Shown piece by piece: positions 43,059-51,536 of a stretch of 64,000 bases of DNA (position 1 is the stretch's first letter; the number at the start of each line of letters is the position of its first letter). This DNA comes from Streptomyces sp. NBC_01296 (lineage in GTDB: Bacteria; Actinomycetota; Actinomycetes; Streptomycetales; Streptomycetaceae). The notes under the pieces were generated by a model. The model saw only the letters and a list, made by a program, of their open reading frames with translations. It was not told the origin of the DNA and did no database searches. The stretch covers positions 5,456,001 to 5,520,000 of the forward strand of contig NZ_CP130720.1 of NCBI RefSeq assembly GCF_035984415.1, written 5' to 3'. Position numbers and translations under genes: made by a program.

Positions 43059-43409
43059 CTAGGGAGCCTCCGGGCCTGCCTCGCGCTGGAGGGATTCGCC
43101 GAACTCGATCATCTTGCGCGCGTAGTCCTCGGTCCACTCCGCCTGCGCTGCGATCGCCGCCGGCGGCAGCCGGTCGAACCGGCGCGGATCGGCGAGCTGC
43201 GCCGCGGCCAGCGCCTGGAACTCCACCGCCCGGTCCTGGGCCGCCCGGAACGCGAGCGTCAGCTCGGTGGCGCGGGCCAGCAGCTCCCGAGGGTCCTCGA
43301 TCGACTCGAGGTCGAAGAAGTGCTCCGGGTCCGTGGCGGCCTCCGAGGGCTCGAAGAGCAGCGGCGCGGGCCGCAGCTTCCGCTCGGTCGTCCGCTCGGG
43401 CTCTGCCAT
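43059..43409 (-). CDS. Conserved hypothetical protein, 116 residues
   Basis: ATG at 43409 is set by AGGAGG 6 bases upstream, a strong site. The protein is acidic and helical (DPRELLARATELTLAFRAAQDRAVEFQALAAAQ), without signal peptide or membrane segment, and begins MAEPERTTERKLRPAPLLFEP. I do not recognise the family. It lies 115 bases downstream of the decayed helicase tail and could be the last gene of that operon. Confidence 0.72.
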   Translation of the reverse strand: MAEPERTTERKLRPAPLLFEPSEAATDPEHFFDLESIEDPRELLARATELTLAFRAAQDRAVEFQALAAAQLADPRRFDRLPPAAIAAQAEWTEDYARKMIEFGESLQREAGPEAP

Positions 43410-43523
43410 GCGTGTCCTCCTGCTGCGCGTTCGGGATCCTTCCGGGCCACCCTCCATTGTCCAACGCCGCGCAAGAGCGCCGCCCCTCAGGCCGCGACCG
43501 GCCGCTGCGCCGGCCCCACGGCG

Positions 43524-43598
43524 TCAGGGCTTGCGTGCCACGCGGTGCTCGGCCGGGTGCGCCAGGGCCGAATGATTCGCCTGCGAGCCGTCCGGCGG
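43524..43598 (-). pseudogene. Decayed duplicate of the helicase C-terminus
   Basis: Bases 43537-43595 match 43661-43719, the 3' end of the helicase gene, at 50 of 59 positions by eye. In the same frame it reads PDGSQANHSALAHPAEHRV then ARKP and a stop, against PDGWEANHSFLAHLAEHRV AWRP in the intact gene. Nothing recognisable of the rest of the gene remains upstream. Confidence 0.7.
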
Positions 43599-43647
43599 CC
43601 GTGGCACCGTCCCTGGCCCGGCGCCGGGTTCGGCGGGTCGATGCGGT

Positions 43648-44982
43648 TCACGGCCGCCATGCCACGCGGTGCTCCGCCAGGTGGGCCAGGAACGAGTGGT
43701 TCGCCTCCCAGCCGTCCGGGAACTTCATCGTCACCCCCAACTGGACCGGCTCCGTGGACGGATGGTCGTCCAGCAGTTCCGCTATCCCCGCCCGGGCCAC
43801 GACCACGCAGGCGTGCCGGTGCCGCGAGGCCAGTACGCACAGGCGGCCCGTCTCCAGGTGGAACGCCGTCGCGTCCGGGCGGCCCGACAGCGGGTGGAGC
43901 ACCACCGTGAGGTCGTACTCCCGCCCCTGGAGCCGGTTCGCGGTGTCCACCGTGACCCCGGCGACGCCCAGTTCCGCCAGGGCGGCGCGGACCGCCGCCG
44001 CCTGGTCGCGGTGCGCCGTGCCGACCGCGATCCGGTCGGCGGTCAGCGGGGCCGGGACCTCGGACTGCTCGTCCGCCGTCACCGCCCCCCGGTCCAGCGC
44101 CCGGCGGACCACCAGGGCCACCGCCCGCACGGCCTCCGGGTCGGTGCGCGGGGTGTGCCGCGCAGGCAGCTCCAACAGCCCCCAGCCCGACTCGGCGGCC
44201 TCGTCCAGCACCCGGTCCGGGCCCGAGCCGTCGCCCGCGACCCCGTACGACAGCCGCCGCTCGCCCGGGCCCGTACCGCTGCGGAACTGCGTGTACGGGT
44301 AGAACGCCCGCGAGACCAGCGGCGCGGCCGACGCCGGGAGCCGCCAGGACACCGGCAGCCGGTGCTGCGGCAGCTGCGGGTTGTGGGCCAGCAGGGTGCT
44401 GACGGCACTCGCCGAAGGGTCGTACGACAGCCCGGCCCACTGCTCTGCGCCGACCACGCTGAACGGGTCCAGCTGCCCCGGGTCGCCGACGAACAGCGCC
44501 CGCTCGAACAGCCCGGCCACGGCCAGCAGCGCGTCCGAGCGCATCTGGTACGCCTCGTCGACGATCGCGTGCTCCCAGGGCTCCGTGTCCTTCACGTACG
44601 CCCACTTCGCCGCCGTCGAAATGGTGATCGGCAGCTCGGCCAGGTCCCCCGGCTTCGCCGAGAGGGTGACCGAGGGCAGCTCGCGCAGCGCCGGGTCGTA
44701 CGCGTCGCTGTCGCTGCTGTGCAGCCGGCCGACCTTCAGCTCCGGGTCTTTGTCGGCGAGCCGCAGCACCAGGTCGTCGACCTGCGCATTGGTCTGCGCG
44801 ACCACCATCAGCCGGCGCCCGGCCGCGGCCAGCTCCCGGGCGGCCCGCACCACGAGCGTGGACTTGCCGGCCCCCGGCGGGGAGTCGACGACCACGCCGC
44901 GCTCGCTCCCGTGCAGGGTGTCGCGCAGGATGGCGGCGGTCGCCTCGGCGGCCGCGGCCCCCGGGTCGAATGCGGTGCTCAC
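43648..44982 (-). CDS. Superfamily I-type helicase/ATPase of a nuclease-helicase operon
   Basis: The 444-residue protein has P-loop PPGAGKST (35-42), Walker B-like IVDEAYQM, VGDPGQLDPF (motif III), SWRLP, TANRLQGREYDLTVVL (motif V) and LASRHRHACVVVA (motif VI), the full motif set of UPF1/Pif1-like SF1 helicases in a compact form. GTG at 44982 overlaps the upstream stop in a GTGA. It probably supplies ATP-driven unwinding to the RecB-like nuclease encoded two genes upstream. A fragment of a second copy follows at 43524-43598. Confidence 0.84.
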   Translation of the reverse strand: MSTAFDPGAAAAEATAAILRDTLHGSERGVVVDSPPGAGKSTLVVRAARELAAAGRRLMVVAQTNAQVDDLVLRLADKDPELKVGRLHSSDSDAYDPALRELPSVTLSAKPGDLAELPITISTAAKWAYVKDTEPWEHAIVDEAYQMRSDALLAVAGLFERALFVGDPGQLDPFSVVGAEQWAGLSYDPSASAVSTLLAHNPQLPQHRLPVSWRLPASAAPLVSRAFYPYTQFRSGTGPGERRLSYGVAGDGSGPDRVLDEAAESGWGLLELPARHTPRTDPEAVRAVALVVRRALDRGAVTADEQSEVPAPLTADRIAVGTAHRDQAAAVRAALAELGVAGVTVDTANRLQGREYDLTVVLHPLSGRPDATAFHLETGRLCVLASRHRHACVVVARAGIAELLDDHPSTEPVQLGVTMKFPDGWEANHSFLAHLAEHRVAWRP

Positions 44983-46544
44983 AGGATGTCCTCGTCCGTC
45001 ACGGCGTCGGGAAGCGGAGCGGCGGTCGCGGATCCCGGCGGTCCGCCGTGCGTCCACGGGGTCTGCTCCGGCTCCGGCAGCTTCGGGCCGCCGCGCGCGT
45101 CGTGCTCGAACAGCGTCCAGCAGACCCGGTCGCCCTTGTCCGGCACCGAGCCCGGCTCCGGCTCCCGGCCGCGGCCCATCTTGTCCAGCAGCCGCAGCAC
45201 GAGCCGGCCGTCCTCCTCGAAGCGGACGAACTGCGCCGCCTGCGGGCGGCCCTCCAGCGAGCGGAACACCTTGCCCCCGCCGCCCTCCGCGAGCTGCGGA
45301 CGGTCCTCCGTGGCCACCGTCACCAGCGGGCGCGGACTCGGCCGCTTCGACTCCGTCCATTCCATCACCACCTCGGTGACCTCGCCCGCGAACGCCTCAC
45401 CCGACAGCCGCCGGCCCGCCATCACCAGCGGATCGTCCAGCGCCTCCTGGGCGTCGAGCCGCACCTGCTCGGTCTCCCGCGTCGCCAGCTTCCGGGCCGC
45501 CGTCACCGCGTCGTCGCGGCGCGGCTGCGGAGGCTCGCCCGCCCGGACCCGGTCCCGGTGGCCGGTGTACGACCAGCGGTCGCGGGTCCAGCGCTCCTCG
45601 GCCCGCTCCCCGGGCGGCAGCGCGCGCAGCAGCTCCAGCGACTGCCACACCGCCGTCCAGGTCGGCCGCATCTGCTCCGCGACGAGCTCGCGGACGGCCG
45701 CCTCGGCGCGGTCCAGGGCCGGCCCGCCGCCCGCGGTGCGCGCCGCGTCGTAGCGGGCCATCGCCGGGGCGAGCAGCTTGTTGTCGAAGGCCGGGTCGGT
45801 GGCCGGTCCGGCGGGCGGGACCAGCAGCTGCCCGTCCCGGTCGCGGCCGAGTTCGGCCCGCAGGGCCGCCTCCGCGCCCGATTGCCCCTCCGGCGGGGCT
45901 ATCCACGACAGGAGCGCGCCCAGGTGCTGGTCCTCCAGGTTGCTCTGGCCGGTGGCCCAGTGGCGCCCCAGCAGCTCCGTCGCCGAGAGCAGCATCGAGG
46001 CCCCCGGGACCCGGGAGCGCTCGCCGAGGTGCGTGAACCAGCGCCCCAGCAGCGGAACCCGGGTGGGCGCCGGATACGGGTTCTCCGGATCGTCCTCGGC
46101 CGTCCGCCGGAACCGCATCGACCGCCCCAGCAGCCGGACGTACTCGATGCCGGCCCGGCTCGGCACGACCACCTGGGGCGCGTCCAGGCACAGTTCGGCG
46201 GAGACCTTGCTCTTCGCGCCGGTCTCCGGGTCGGTCTCGGTCCGCTCCACGTACTCGACGTCGTCCGCGTACCCGTCCACGTACGGCAGGACCACGTCCG
46301 CCAGCTCCGCCAGGAACGCCCAGCGCAGGTCCCGGTCGCGCGGCTGCGCCACCACGAGGAGCCGCGGCTCGGCGGGATCCGTGCCGATCAGCGCGCCGAG
46401 CGGGGCCCCGGCCTCGCCCGCCGTCGTCAGGGGTACGAGGACCAGCGGGCGCTCGCTCAGATGCCGGTGGCGTACGGTCGCCAGCGCCCGCGCCCGGCCC
46501 GCCCGGACGGCTTCGAGGCGCGCGAGGGTGTTCAGGAGGGACAT
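44979..46544 (-). CDS. Unknown 521-residue protein between nuclease and helicase
   Basis: I do not recognise this protein. It is soluble, rich in Arg, Glu and Leu, with mixed alpha/beta blocks (PLVLVPLTTAGEAG, PRLLVVAQPRDRDLRWAFL, APQVVVPSRAGIEYVRLL) and a charged helical C-terminal half. No P-loop, nuclease or zinc motif was seen. ATG at 46544 overlaps the upstream gene by 13 bases and its stop overlaps the helicase start by 4, so the three proteins are very likely made together and form a complex; a bridging or substrate-recognition subunit is an inference. Confidence 0.8.
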   Translation of the reverse strand: MSLLNTLARLEAVRAGRARALATVRHRHLSERPLVLVPLTTAGEAGAPLGALIGTDPAEPRLLVVAQPRDRDLRWAFLAELADVVLPYVDGYADDVEYVERTETDPETGAKSKVSAELCLDAPQVVVPSRAGIEYVRLLGRSMRFRRTAEDDPENPYPAPTRVPLLGRWFTHLGERSRVPGASMLLSATELLGRHWATGQSNLEDQHLGALLSWIAPPEGQSGAEAALRAELGRDRDGQLLVPPAGPATDPAFDNKLLAPAMARYDAARTAGGGPALDRAEAAVRELVAEQMRPTWTAVWQSLELLRALPPGERAEERWTRDRWSYTGHRDRVRAGEPPQPRRDDAVTAARKLATRETEQVRLDAQEALDDPLVMAGRRLSGEAFAGEVTEVVMEWTESKRPSPRPLVTVATEDRPQLAEGGGGKVFRSLEGRPQAAQFVRFEEDGRLVLRLLDKMGRGREPEPGSVPDKGDRVCWTLFEHDARGGPKLPEPEQTPWTHGGPPGSATAAPLPDAVTDEDIL

Positions 46545-47677
46545 GCGGCCGCCTCCAGGGCCTCGGCGCGCAGCCGGGCCGCCTGGTGCAGGGCGGCCGC
46601 GGTCGGGTCGTCGGGGCACCCGCCGCCGGCGGCGGCCGCGAGGGCCTCCTCGACGGTGGTGAGCGCGCCGAGCTCCCCCCGTACGGAGCGGCCGAGGGCG
46701 GTCACCTCGGCGGCGGCGCGGGCCCGCTCCCGGCAGTGGAAGGCCAGTTCGCAGGCGGCCAGGCACTCGGGGGCGTAGGCGGCGGAGACGGCCGAGACCG
46801 CCTCGGTCAGCTCCCCGGCGGGCCGCGCCGGGTCGAAGCTGAGCCCCTCGGGCAGGGCCGCGGCCAGCTCCTCGACCCGCGTCAGCCTCTCCAGCTGGCG
46901 CCGGGTCACGGCGCGCTCCCGGCGGACGTCGACGGGCGCGGCGGTCGGCAGGTTGGAGAAGTCCTTCGGGCAGACGAGCAGCACGGTGTGCCCGACCACG
47001 GCGGAGGCCAGTTTCTCGGCGGTGTTCTCCAGGGCCAGGACGTACACGGCGGCCTGCCGGGCGGCGGCGCCCACCTTCGCGGGATCGGCAGCCCCGTCGA
47101 TCAGCGGGAACGATTTGATCTCCACGACGGTCCAGCGGCCGTCGGGGTGCACCACGACGGCATCCGGCTCCAGATAGGCGGGGGTGCCCGCCACCTCCAG
47201 GGCCAGCATCGGGTGGTCCAGCAGGGTCCAGGCCCCGGTGGCGGCCCCGGCGGCGGTGGCCTCGCGCAGGGCGAGCGCGGTGCGCGCGGCGCGGCCCTCG
47301 GGCCCGGCGGCGGTCAGGTCGGGGACGCGGGCGCCCGGGCCGGGCGGTTCGGCTCCGGCGCCCAGGTGCCGGTGGACCAGCTCCAGCAGGGCGGCTCCGC
47401 CGTCGCCCTTGACCCTGGCCTCGAAGGAGTTCCCGCGGACGATGGCGAACTGCGACTGGCCGAAGGCGGCGGGCGAGCCGAGGGCCGCGGCCAGGGCGGT
47501 CTTGTCCACGCCGGCGCCGTCGAGCAGGGCCCGTCTGCCGCATCCGGGGTTGGCGGCGAGCGCCGCCAGCGCGCGGGCGTCGAGCGGGCGGGGCGGCACG
47601 GCGGGGCCGCGCAGGTCAGCGAGCCGCTGCCGCAGAGTCGTCTTCCGGGGCGGGCCGCTGGGCGGGTAGGAGCTCAC
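46532..47677 (-). CDS. RecB/Cas4-like PD-(D/E)XK nuclease with four-cysteine cluster
   Basis: The 381-residue protein has D172 (YLEPDAVVV), E186-x-K188 (TVVEIKSF) and Q208-xxx-Y212 (RQAAVY), the RecB-family active site and its QxxxY motif. C46 near the N-terminus and C305, C309, C315 (ECLAACELAFHC) near the C-terminus have the spacing of the Fe-S cluster of Cas4 and AddB nucleases. GTG at 47677 is taken as start; GTG at 47701 or TTG at 47707 are alternatives. It overlaps the PAP2 gene by 62 bases. Likely a DNA exonuclease partner of the helicase. Confidence 0.8.
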   Translation of the reverse strand: MSSYPPSGPPRKTTLRQRLADLRGPAVPPRPLDARALAALAANPGCGRRALLDGAGVDKTALAAALGSPAAFGQSQFAIVRGNSFEARVKGDGGAALLELVHRHLGAGAEPPGPGARVPDLTAAGPEGRAARTALALREATAAGAATGAWTLLDHPMLALEVAGTPAYLEPDAVVVHPDGRWTVVEIKSFPLIDGAADPAKVGAAARQAAVYVLALENTAEKLASAVVGHTVLLVCPKDFSNLPTAAPVDVRRERAVTRRQLERLTRVEELAAALPEGLSFDPARPAGELTEAVSAVSAAYAPECLAACELAFHCRERARAAAEVTALGRSVRGELGALTTVEEALAAAAGGGCPDDPTAAALHQAARLRAEALEAAACPS

Positions 47678-48452
47678 GGGCGGAAGTGTCCCATCCGCCA
47701 CTGACAATCGTGGTCTTACCGCGGAAACCGGCCGTACGAGAGGACAGTCGGCGTGCGATCGCGTACCCGGCGGCCATCACGGCGGCTCCGGCGGCCGCGT
47801 CCAGGAAGTAGTGGTTGGCCGTGCCCATGACCACGAGCGTGGTGACGGCGGGATAGGCGATGCCGAGCGCCCGCAGCAGCGGGTGGCGCCCGTGCCGCCA
47901 CAGCAGGACCCCGCACCACAGGGCCCAGCCGACGTGCAGGCTCGGCATGGCCGCGTACTGGTTGGTCAGGCCCCCGAGCCCGCGCGGCGCACTGGCCTCG
48001 GCGCCCCACCAGCCGTACGCGCTGTACTGGGCCATCGTGTCGGTGAACCCGTACGCGGTGTCCAGCAGCCGGGGCGGGCAGGTGGGCATCAGGCTGAAGC
48101 CGACGAGCCCGAGGAGGGTGGAGGCCACCAGCCAGGTGCGGGCGCTGCGGTAGTGCTGCGGCCGGCGCAGGTACAGCCAGACCAGTACGGCCGGGGTGAC
48201 GAGGTAGTGCAGGGAGGCGTAGACGAAGTCGGCGGGTATGCCGAGCAGTCCCTGGTGGGAGAACATCCGGTTGAGCGGCCGTTCGAAGTCGATCCCCAGC
48301 AGCTCCTCCGCCCGGAGTATCGAGAGGCCGTGGCCGACGGCGAGGTGCACGTCGCCCCGGGCGAGGAGTCTGCCACCGGTGTACGCGCCGTAGACGAGCC
48401 CCAGGAGCAGCAGTTCGGCCCACCAGCGGGTGGGCTTCTGCCGATCAGTCAT
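47616..48452 (-). CDS. PAP2-family membrane phosphatase
   Basis: The 278-residue protein has about six transmembrane helices, the PAP2 histidine motif in MPSLHVGWALWCGV and the second histidine in MGTANHYFLDAAAG, as in inositolphosphotransferase-like PAP2 proteins. The first motif with CPPRLL is also family-like. It probably dephosphorylates a lipid or prenyl phosphate at the outer face. ATG at 48452 is the start. Its tail overlaps the nuclease start, so it may share the transcript although the functions seem unrelated. Confidence 0.85.
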   Translation of the reverse strand: MTDRQKPTRWWAELLLLGLVYGAYTGGRLLARGDVHLAVGHGLSILRAEELLGIDFERPLNRMFSHQGLLGIPADFVYASLHYLVTPAVLVWLYLRRPQHYRSARTWLVASTLLGLVGFSLMPTCPPRLLDTAYGFTDTMAQYSAYGWWGAEASAPRGLGGLTNQYAAMPSLHVGWALWCGVLLWRHGRHPLLRALGIAYPAVTTLVVMGTANHYFLDAAAGAAVMAAGYAIARRLSSRTAGFRGKTTIVSGGWDTSARELLPAQRPAPEDDSAAAAR

Positions 48453-48587
48453 ACGGTGTAGGACGCTTGTGCGACAGGGTGGGTTGCCTGGTGTTCATGT
48501 GATGGATGATGGACGGACGACGCAATCGCCCGAACCATCACAAAAGCACGCGAATCATTACGCCCTTACGTACCGGGAGAATCTCCT

Positions 48588-49184
48588 ATGGCCCCCCGAA
48601 TCCTCCTGGCCCGTCACGGCCAGACGGCGTGGTCCCAGCTCGGCAAGCACACGGGACGCACGGACGTGCCCATGCTGGAGGAAGGCAAGCGGGGCGCGAA
48701 GCTGCTCGGCGAGCGGCTGGCCCGCGCCCCGTGGAACGGCCTGCCCGGCGTGGAGGTCCGCACCAGCCCGCTGGTCCGCGCGAGCGAGAGCTGCGACCTG
48801 GCGGGCTTCGGCGCCCAGGCGGAGCCGTGGGACGCGCTGATGGAGTGGGACTACGGCGACTACGAGGGCATGACCCCGGCCGAGATCCAGGCGGTCCGCC
48901 CGGGCTGGCTGATCTGGCGCGACGGCGTCCCGGGCGGCGAGTCCGTCGCCGATGTCGCGGCCCGCGCGGACGAGGTGGTCGCCTGGGCCCGTGCGGCCGA
49001 GCGCGACGTGCTGGTCTTCGCCCACGGCCACATCCTGCGCACCCTGGCCGCCCGCTGGCTCGGCTTCGAGGCCTCCTTCGGCGCCCGCATCCGCCTGGAG
49101 CCCGCCTCCCTCTCGGTCCTGGGCTGGGCGTACGGGGCCCCCGCGCTGGAGCGCTGGAACGACACGGGCCACCTGGACGGCTGA
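48588..49184 (+). CDS. Histidine phosphatase-family protein
   Basis: The 198-residue protein starts with LLARHGQTAWS, the RHG motif with the phosphohistidine, and has a second histidine in VFAHGHILRTLAARWLG and the acidic EWDYGDYEGMTPAEI. It is of the phosphoglycerate mutase-like class; substrates include sugar phosphates and alpha-ribazole phosphate. ATG at 48588 follows GGGAGAATCTCCT, a small dyad that contains the ribosome site. It stands alone. Confidence 0.87.
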   Translation: MAPRILLARHGQTAWSQLGKHTGRTDVPMLEEGKRGAKLLGERLARAPWNGLPGVEVRTSPLVRASESCDLAGFGAQAEPWDALMEWDYGDYEGMTPAEIQAVRPGWLIWRDGVPGGESVADVAARADEVVAWARAAERDVLVFAHGHILRTLAARWLGFEASFGARIRLEPASLSVLGWAYGAPALERWNDTGHLDG

Positions 49185-49250
49185 CAGCAGCCCGAAGTCC
49201 CGTACCGGGGAGGGTGGTTGAGGGATCGATGCGGCTGCGAGGACGGGGCC

Positions 49251-49424
49251 GTGACGATCACATCCGTGGTAGTGCGGCGTCGTGTGGCCGACCTGGACGC
49301 GGTCGTCGCGCGGGGCGAGGCGCCCGGCGCCGAGGTCGTCGCGGCGCCCGCCGACACGCCGAACGGGCGGCGGGCCGTGCTCCGGCACCCCGACGGCGCG
49401 GTGTACGAGTACGTCAGCGGCTGA
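49251..49424 (+). pseudogene. Remnant of a VOC/glyoxalase-like gene
   Basis: The 57-residue frame (GTG at 49251; TTG at 49218 possible) reads VADLDAVVARGEAPGAEVV and GRRAVLRHPDGAVYEYVSG, the C-terminal half of a VOC-fold protein (usual length about 120). The N-terminal half is absent and the segment directly follows the phosphatase gene. It could be a small active protein, but a relic is more likely. Confidence 0.5.
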
Positions 49425-49471
49425 CCGGATCGGGGACGGCCGGGCCGGGGCCGGTCAGGCCGTGCGGCCCG

Positions 49472-50767
49472 TCAGGCCGTGGCGTGGCGGGTCAGGAAGT
49501 CCGCCACGCGCGGGCTGCGCTGGTGCGGGACCAGGATGCGGGCCGTCCCCGACAGCATGGACCGGATCCGGGTGGACTGGACCTCGGCGAGCAGGTCCAG
49601 GACCCGCCCGCCCGCCCATGCCGCCTCGTCCGGGGCGCCGGCCCGGGCCAGGTCGTCGGCCAGCTCGGCGGTGTAGAGGGCCACGTTCCGGGCGAAGTGC
49701 GGATCCTGGAGGTCCGCCGCGCGGCGGGCGTGCCGGGCCGCACGGGCGTGCTCCCCGAGCGCCGCCCAGCACCGCGACTCCAGGGACTCCAGCTCGGCCT
49801 CGCCGAAGAAGGACATCCACTCCGGGTCCGCGCCCGCCGCGCCGCGGGAGAACTCCGTGTGCGCCCGGGTCAGCGCCTCCTCGCAGGCCTTGCGGTCCGC
49901 CAGGCCCGCCCAGCCGCCCGCCTCGCGCAGGGCGAGCAGCGAGAGCAGCCGGGGGGAACCGAGGGAGCGGGCGGCGCGGCGGCCCGCCTGGGCCGCCCGT
50001 ACCGACTCGCGCGGCCGCCCGCAGTCCCGGGCCAGGAAGGCCATGTTGCTGAACGCGTGCGCCTCCAGGCCCGCGTCCCCCGCGACCCGGGCCGTCGCCA
50101 GGGCCTCCGCGTAGTGCGAGCGGGCGTCCTCGAAGCGGCCGGAGTCGTGGGCCAGCCAGCCCACCGAGATGGCCAGTTCACCGGCGCCCGCGTGCAACCG
50201 GTCCTCGGTGGACTGCCGGGCGGCTCCCGCGTCCAGCAGCGCGTACGCGGCGCGCAGGGGTTCGGCGGCCCTGCGGTACAGGGCGTCGGCCCCGTGCCGG
50301 TCGTCCAGCAGCCGGATCTGGCGTACGGCCTCCTCGACCGCCGCCGCCTCGGACTCGCCGGCCCGGGAGGGCGGCCGACGGGTGTCGCCGAGCAGGGGGA
50401 GGCCGATCGTCGCGGCCGCCACGGTCGCGGAGCCGCCCGCCATGAACGCGCGACGCAGCACGTCGCTCTCCTTGTGGGTGAAGGGGCCGGTGCGCTGCGC
50501 CGACCGGCCGCGCACCGCCTCGCGCGGGGAGAAGCCCAGATCGGCCAGGGTCCGGCCGGGGAACATGTGGAGGAAGACCCGCTCGTACGCGTAGTTGGGG
50601 CAGCGGATCTCGCCGGACTCGACCCGGCCGATGTAGCGGGCGTCGCAGGAAACCGTTTCTCCGATCTCCTTCGCGGCCCGGCGCACCATGGCTGCGAACT
50701 CGGCCGGGGAGTGCTGCCCGCGCAGCCGCCGGAACGTCTGATTGGGTGAGTGGGGGAACGCCGCCAT
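49472..50767 (-). CDS. Helix-turn-helix regulator with TPR-like repeats
   Basis: The 431-residue protein has an N-terminal XRE-like segment (about 8-70, AAKEIGETVSCDARYIGRVESGEI) and a long helical-repeat C-terminal part (about 150-420) of TPR type (RFEDARSHYAEALATARVAGDAGLEAHA in short blocks). The layout is that of Streptomyces developmental regulators such as NsdA, but identity cannot be claimed. A hydrophobic AGGSATVAAATIGLPLLG stretch at about 112-130 is odd for a regulator. ATG at 50767 follows GAGAGG. Confidence 0.78.
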   Translation of the reverse strand: MAAFPHSPNQTFRRLRGQHSPAEFAAMVRRAAKEIGETVSCDARYIGRVESGEIRCPNYAYERVFLHMFPGRTLADLGFSPREAVRGRSAQRTGPFTHKESDVLRRAFMAGGSATVAAATIGLPLLGDTRRPPSRAGESEAAAVEEAVRQIRLLDDRHGADALYRRAAEPLRAAYALLDAGAARQSTEDRLHAGAGELAISVGWLAHDSGRFEDARSHYAEALATARVAGDAGLEAHAFSNMAFLARDCGRPRESVRAAQAGRRAARSLGSPRLLSLLALREAGGWAGLADRKACEEALTRAHTEFSRGAAGADPEWMSFFGEAELESLESRCWAALGEHARAARHARRAADLQDPHFARNVALYTAELADDLARAGAPDEAAWAGGRVLDLLAEVQSTRIRSMLSGTARILVPHQRSPRVADFLTRHATA

Positions 50768-51042
50768 GGACGTGGCCTCTCTGGCAAGGGACGCACCGCC
50801 GGTACCGCGGGATGGAGCCGGGCCCGGCGCGCATGAACGTACCGCCAGCGGCGGGCGACTCATGCGGTGTTTGGCTACAAAAGGGATATCTCACCCGCGA
50901 TCCGCCATGAACTGCCATCCTTTGCAGCGTCTTGCCGCCGCACCCGTTGACGTTTTGGCGCGTTGAGCCCATGCGGGGTGTGAGCTGACTCCCGCCCCGC
51001 TCGTACGCGGATCGAGGAGGGGTTCCCTTGGTGGAGGGCGGC

Positions 51043-51519
51043 ATGGAGAGCACTGGAATGAACACCGCGCCCGCGTCTTCGGGCGCGACCCCCGTCCCGG
51101 CCGTCGCGGCCGCCCCGGGTGTCGTGACCGTCGCGGTCGCAGCGGTCGTCGTCCCGGCGGAGGCGCCGGACCTGGTCACCGTGCCCACCCGGCAAGGCCT
51201 GGAGGCCGTGGACATCATCCGCCGCGCCGCCAGCCTGGCCGGCGGGGTCGGCCCCGTGCTGCACGACGGGTCCGGCGACACCCTCGGCTTCCTGGTCCCG
51301 CCCGGCACCGCCGACGCCTGGGACCTGCCGGGCAGCGCGTGCACCCAGACCAACGGGCGCGGCATGCGCTTCGGTGACGTCGACGTGTCACCCACCGCCG
51401 GTGACACCGGTTGGCTGCTGCCCCCGGAGGCCGTCGGTCCGGTCACCGACCCGGAGGTGCTGCGCGCCGCGCTCGGGGAGGCGGCCCGCCTCATCGAGGC
51501 GGCGGACAACTGCCGCTGA
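51043..51519 (+). CDS. Conserved hypothetical protein, about 158 residues
   Basis: The protein is Ala/Val/Pro-rich at the N-terminus (residues 1-45) and then shows a compact domain (EAVDIIRRAASLAGGVGPVLHDGSGDTLGFLVPPGTADAWDLPGS). I do not recognise it; it resembles Streptomyces proteins with a C-terminal module involving a possible DNA primase-like accessory fold, but this is weak. ATG at 51043 follows GGAGGG; GTG at 51031 after AGGAGGGG is equally possible. It precedes the methyltransferase-like gene by 17 bases. Confidence 0.7.
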   Translation: MESTGMNTAPASSGATPVPAVAAAPGVVTVAVAAVVVPAEAPDLVTVPTRQGLEAVDIIRRAASLAGGVGPVLHDGSGDTLGFLVPPGTADAWDLPGSACTQTNGRGMRFGDVDVSPTAGDTGWLLPPEAVGPVTDPEVLRAALGEAARLIEAADNCR

Positions 51520-51536
51520 CCGGCGACAATGGGGTG

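Noticed and set aside
46532..47677. cas4 gene of a CRISPR system
   Set aside because: The nuclease has Cas4-like cysteines and active site, but no cas1, cas2 or repeat array is in the window; its partners are a helicase and an unknown protein.
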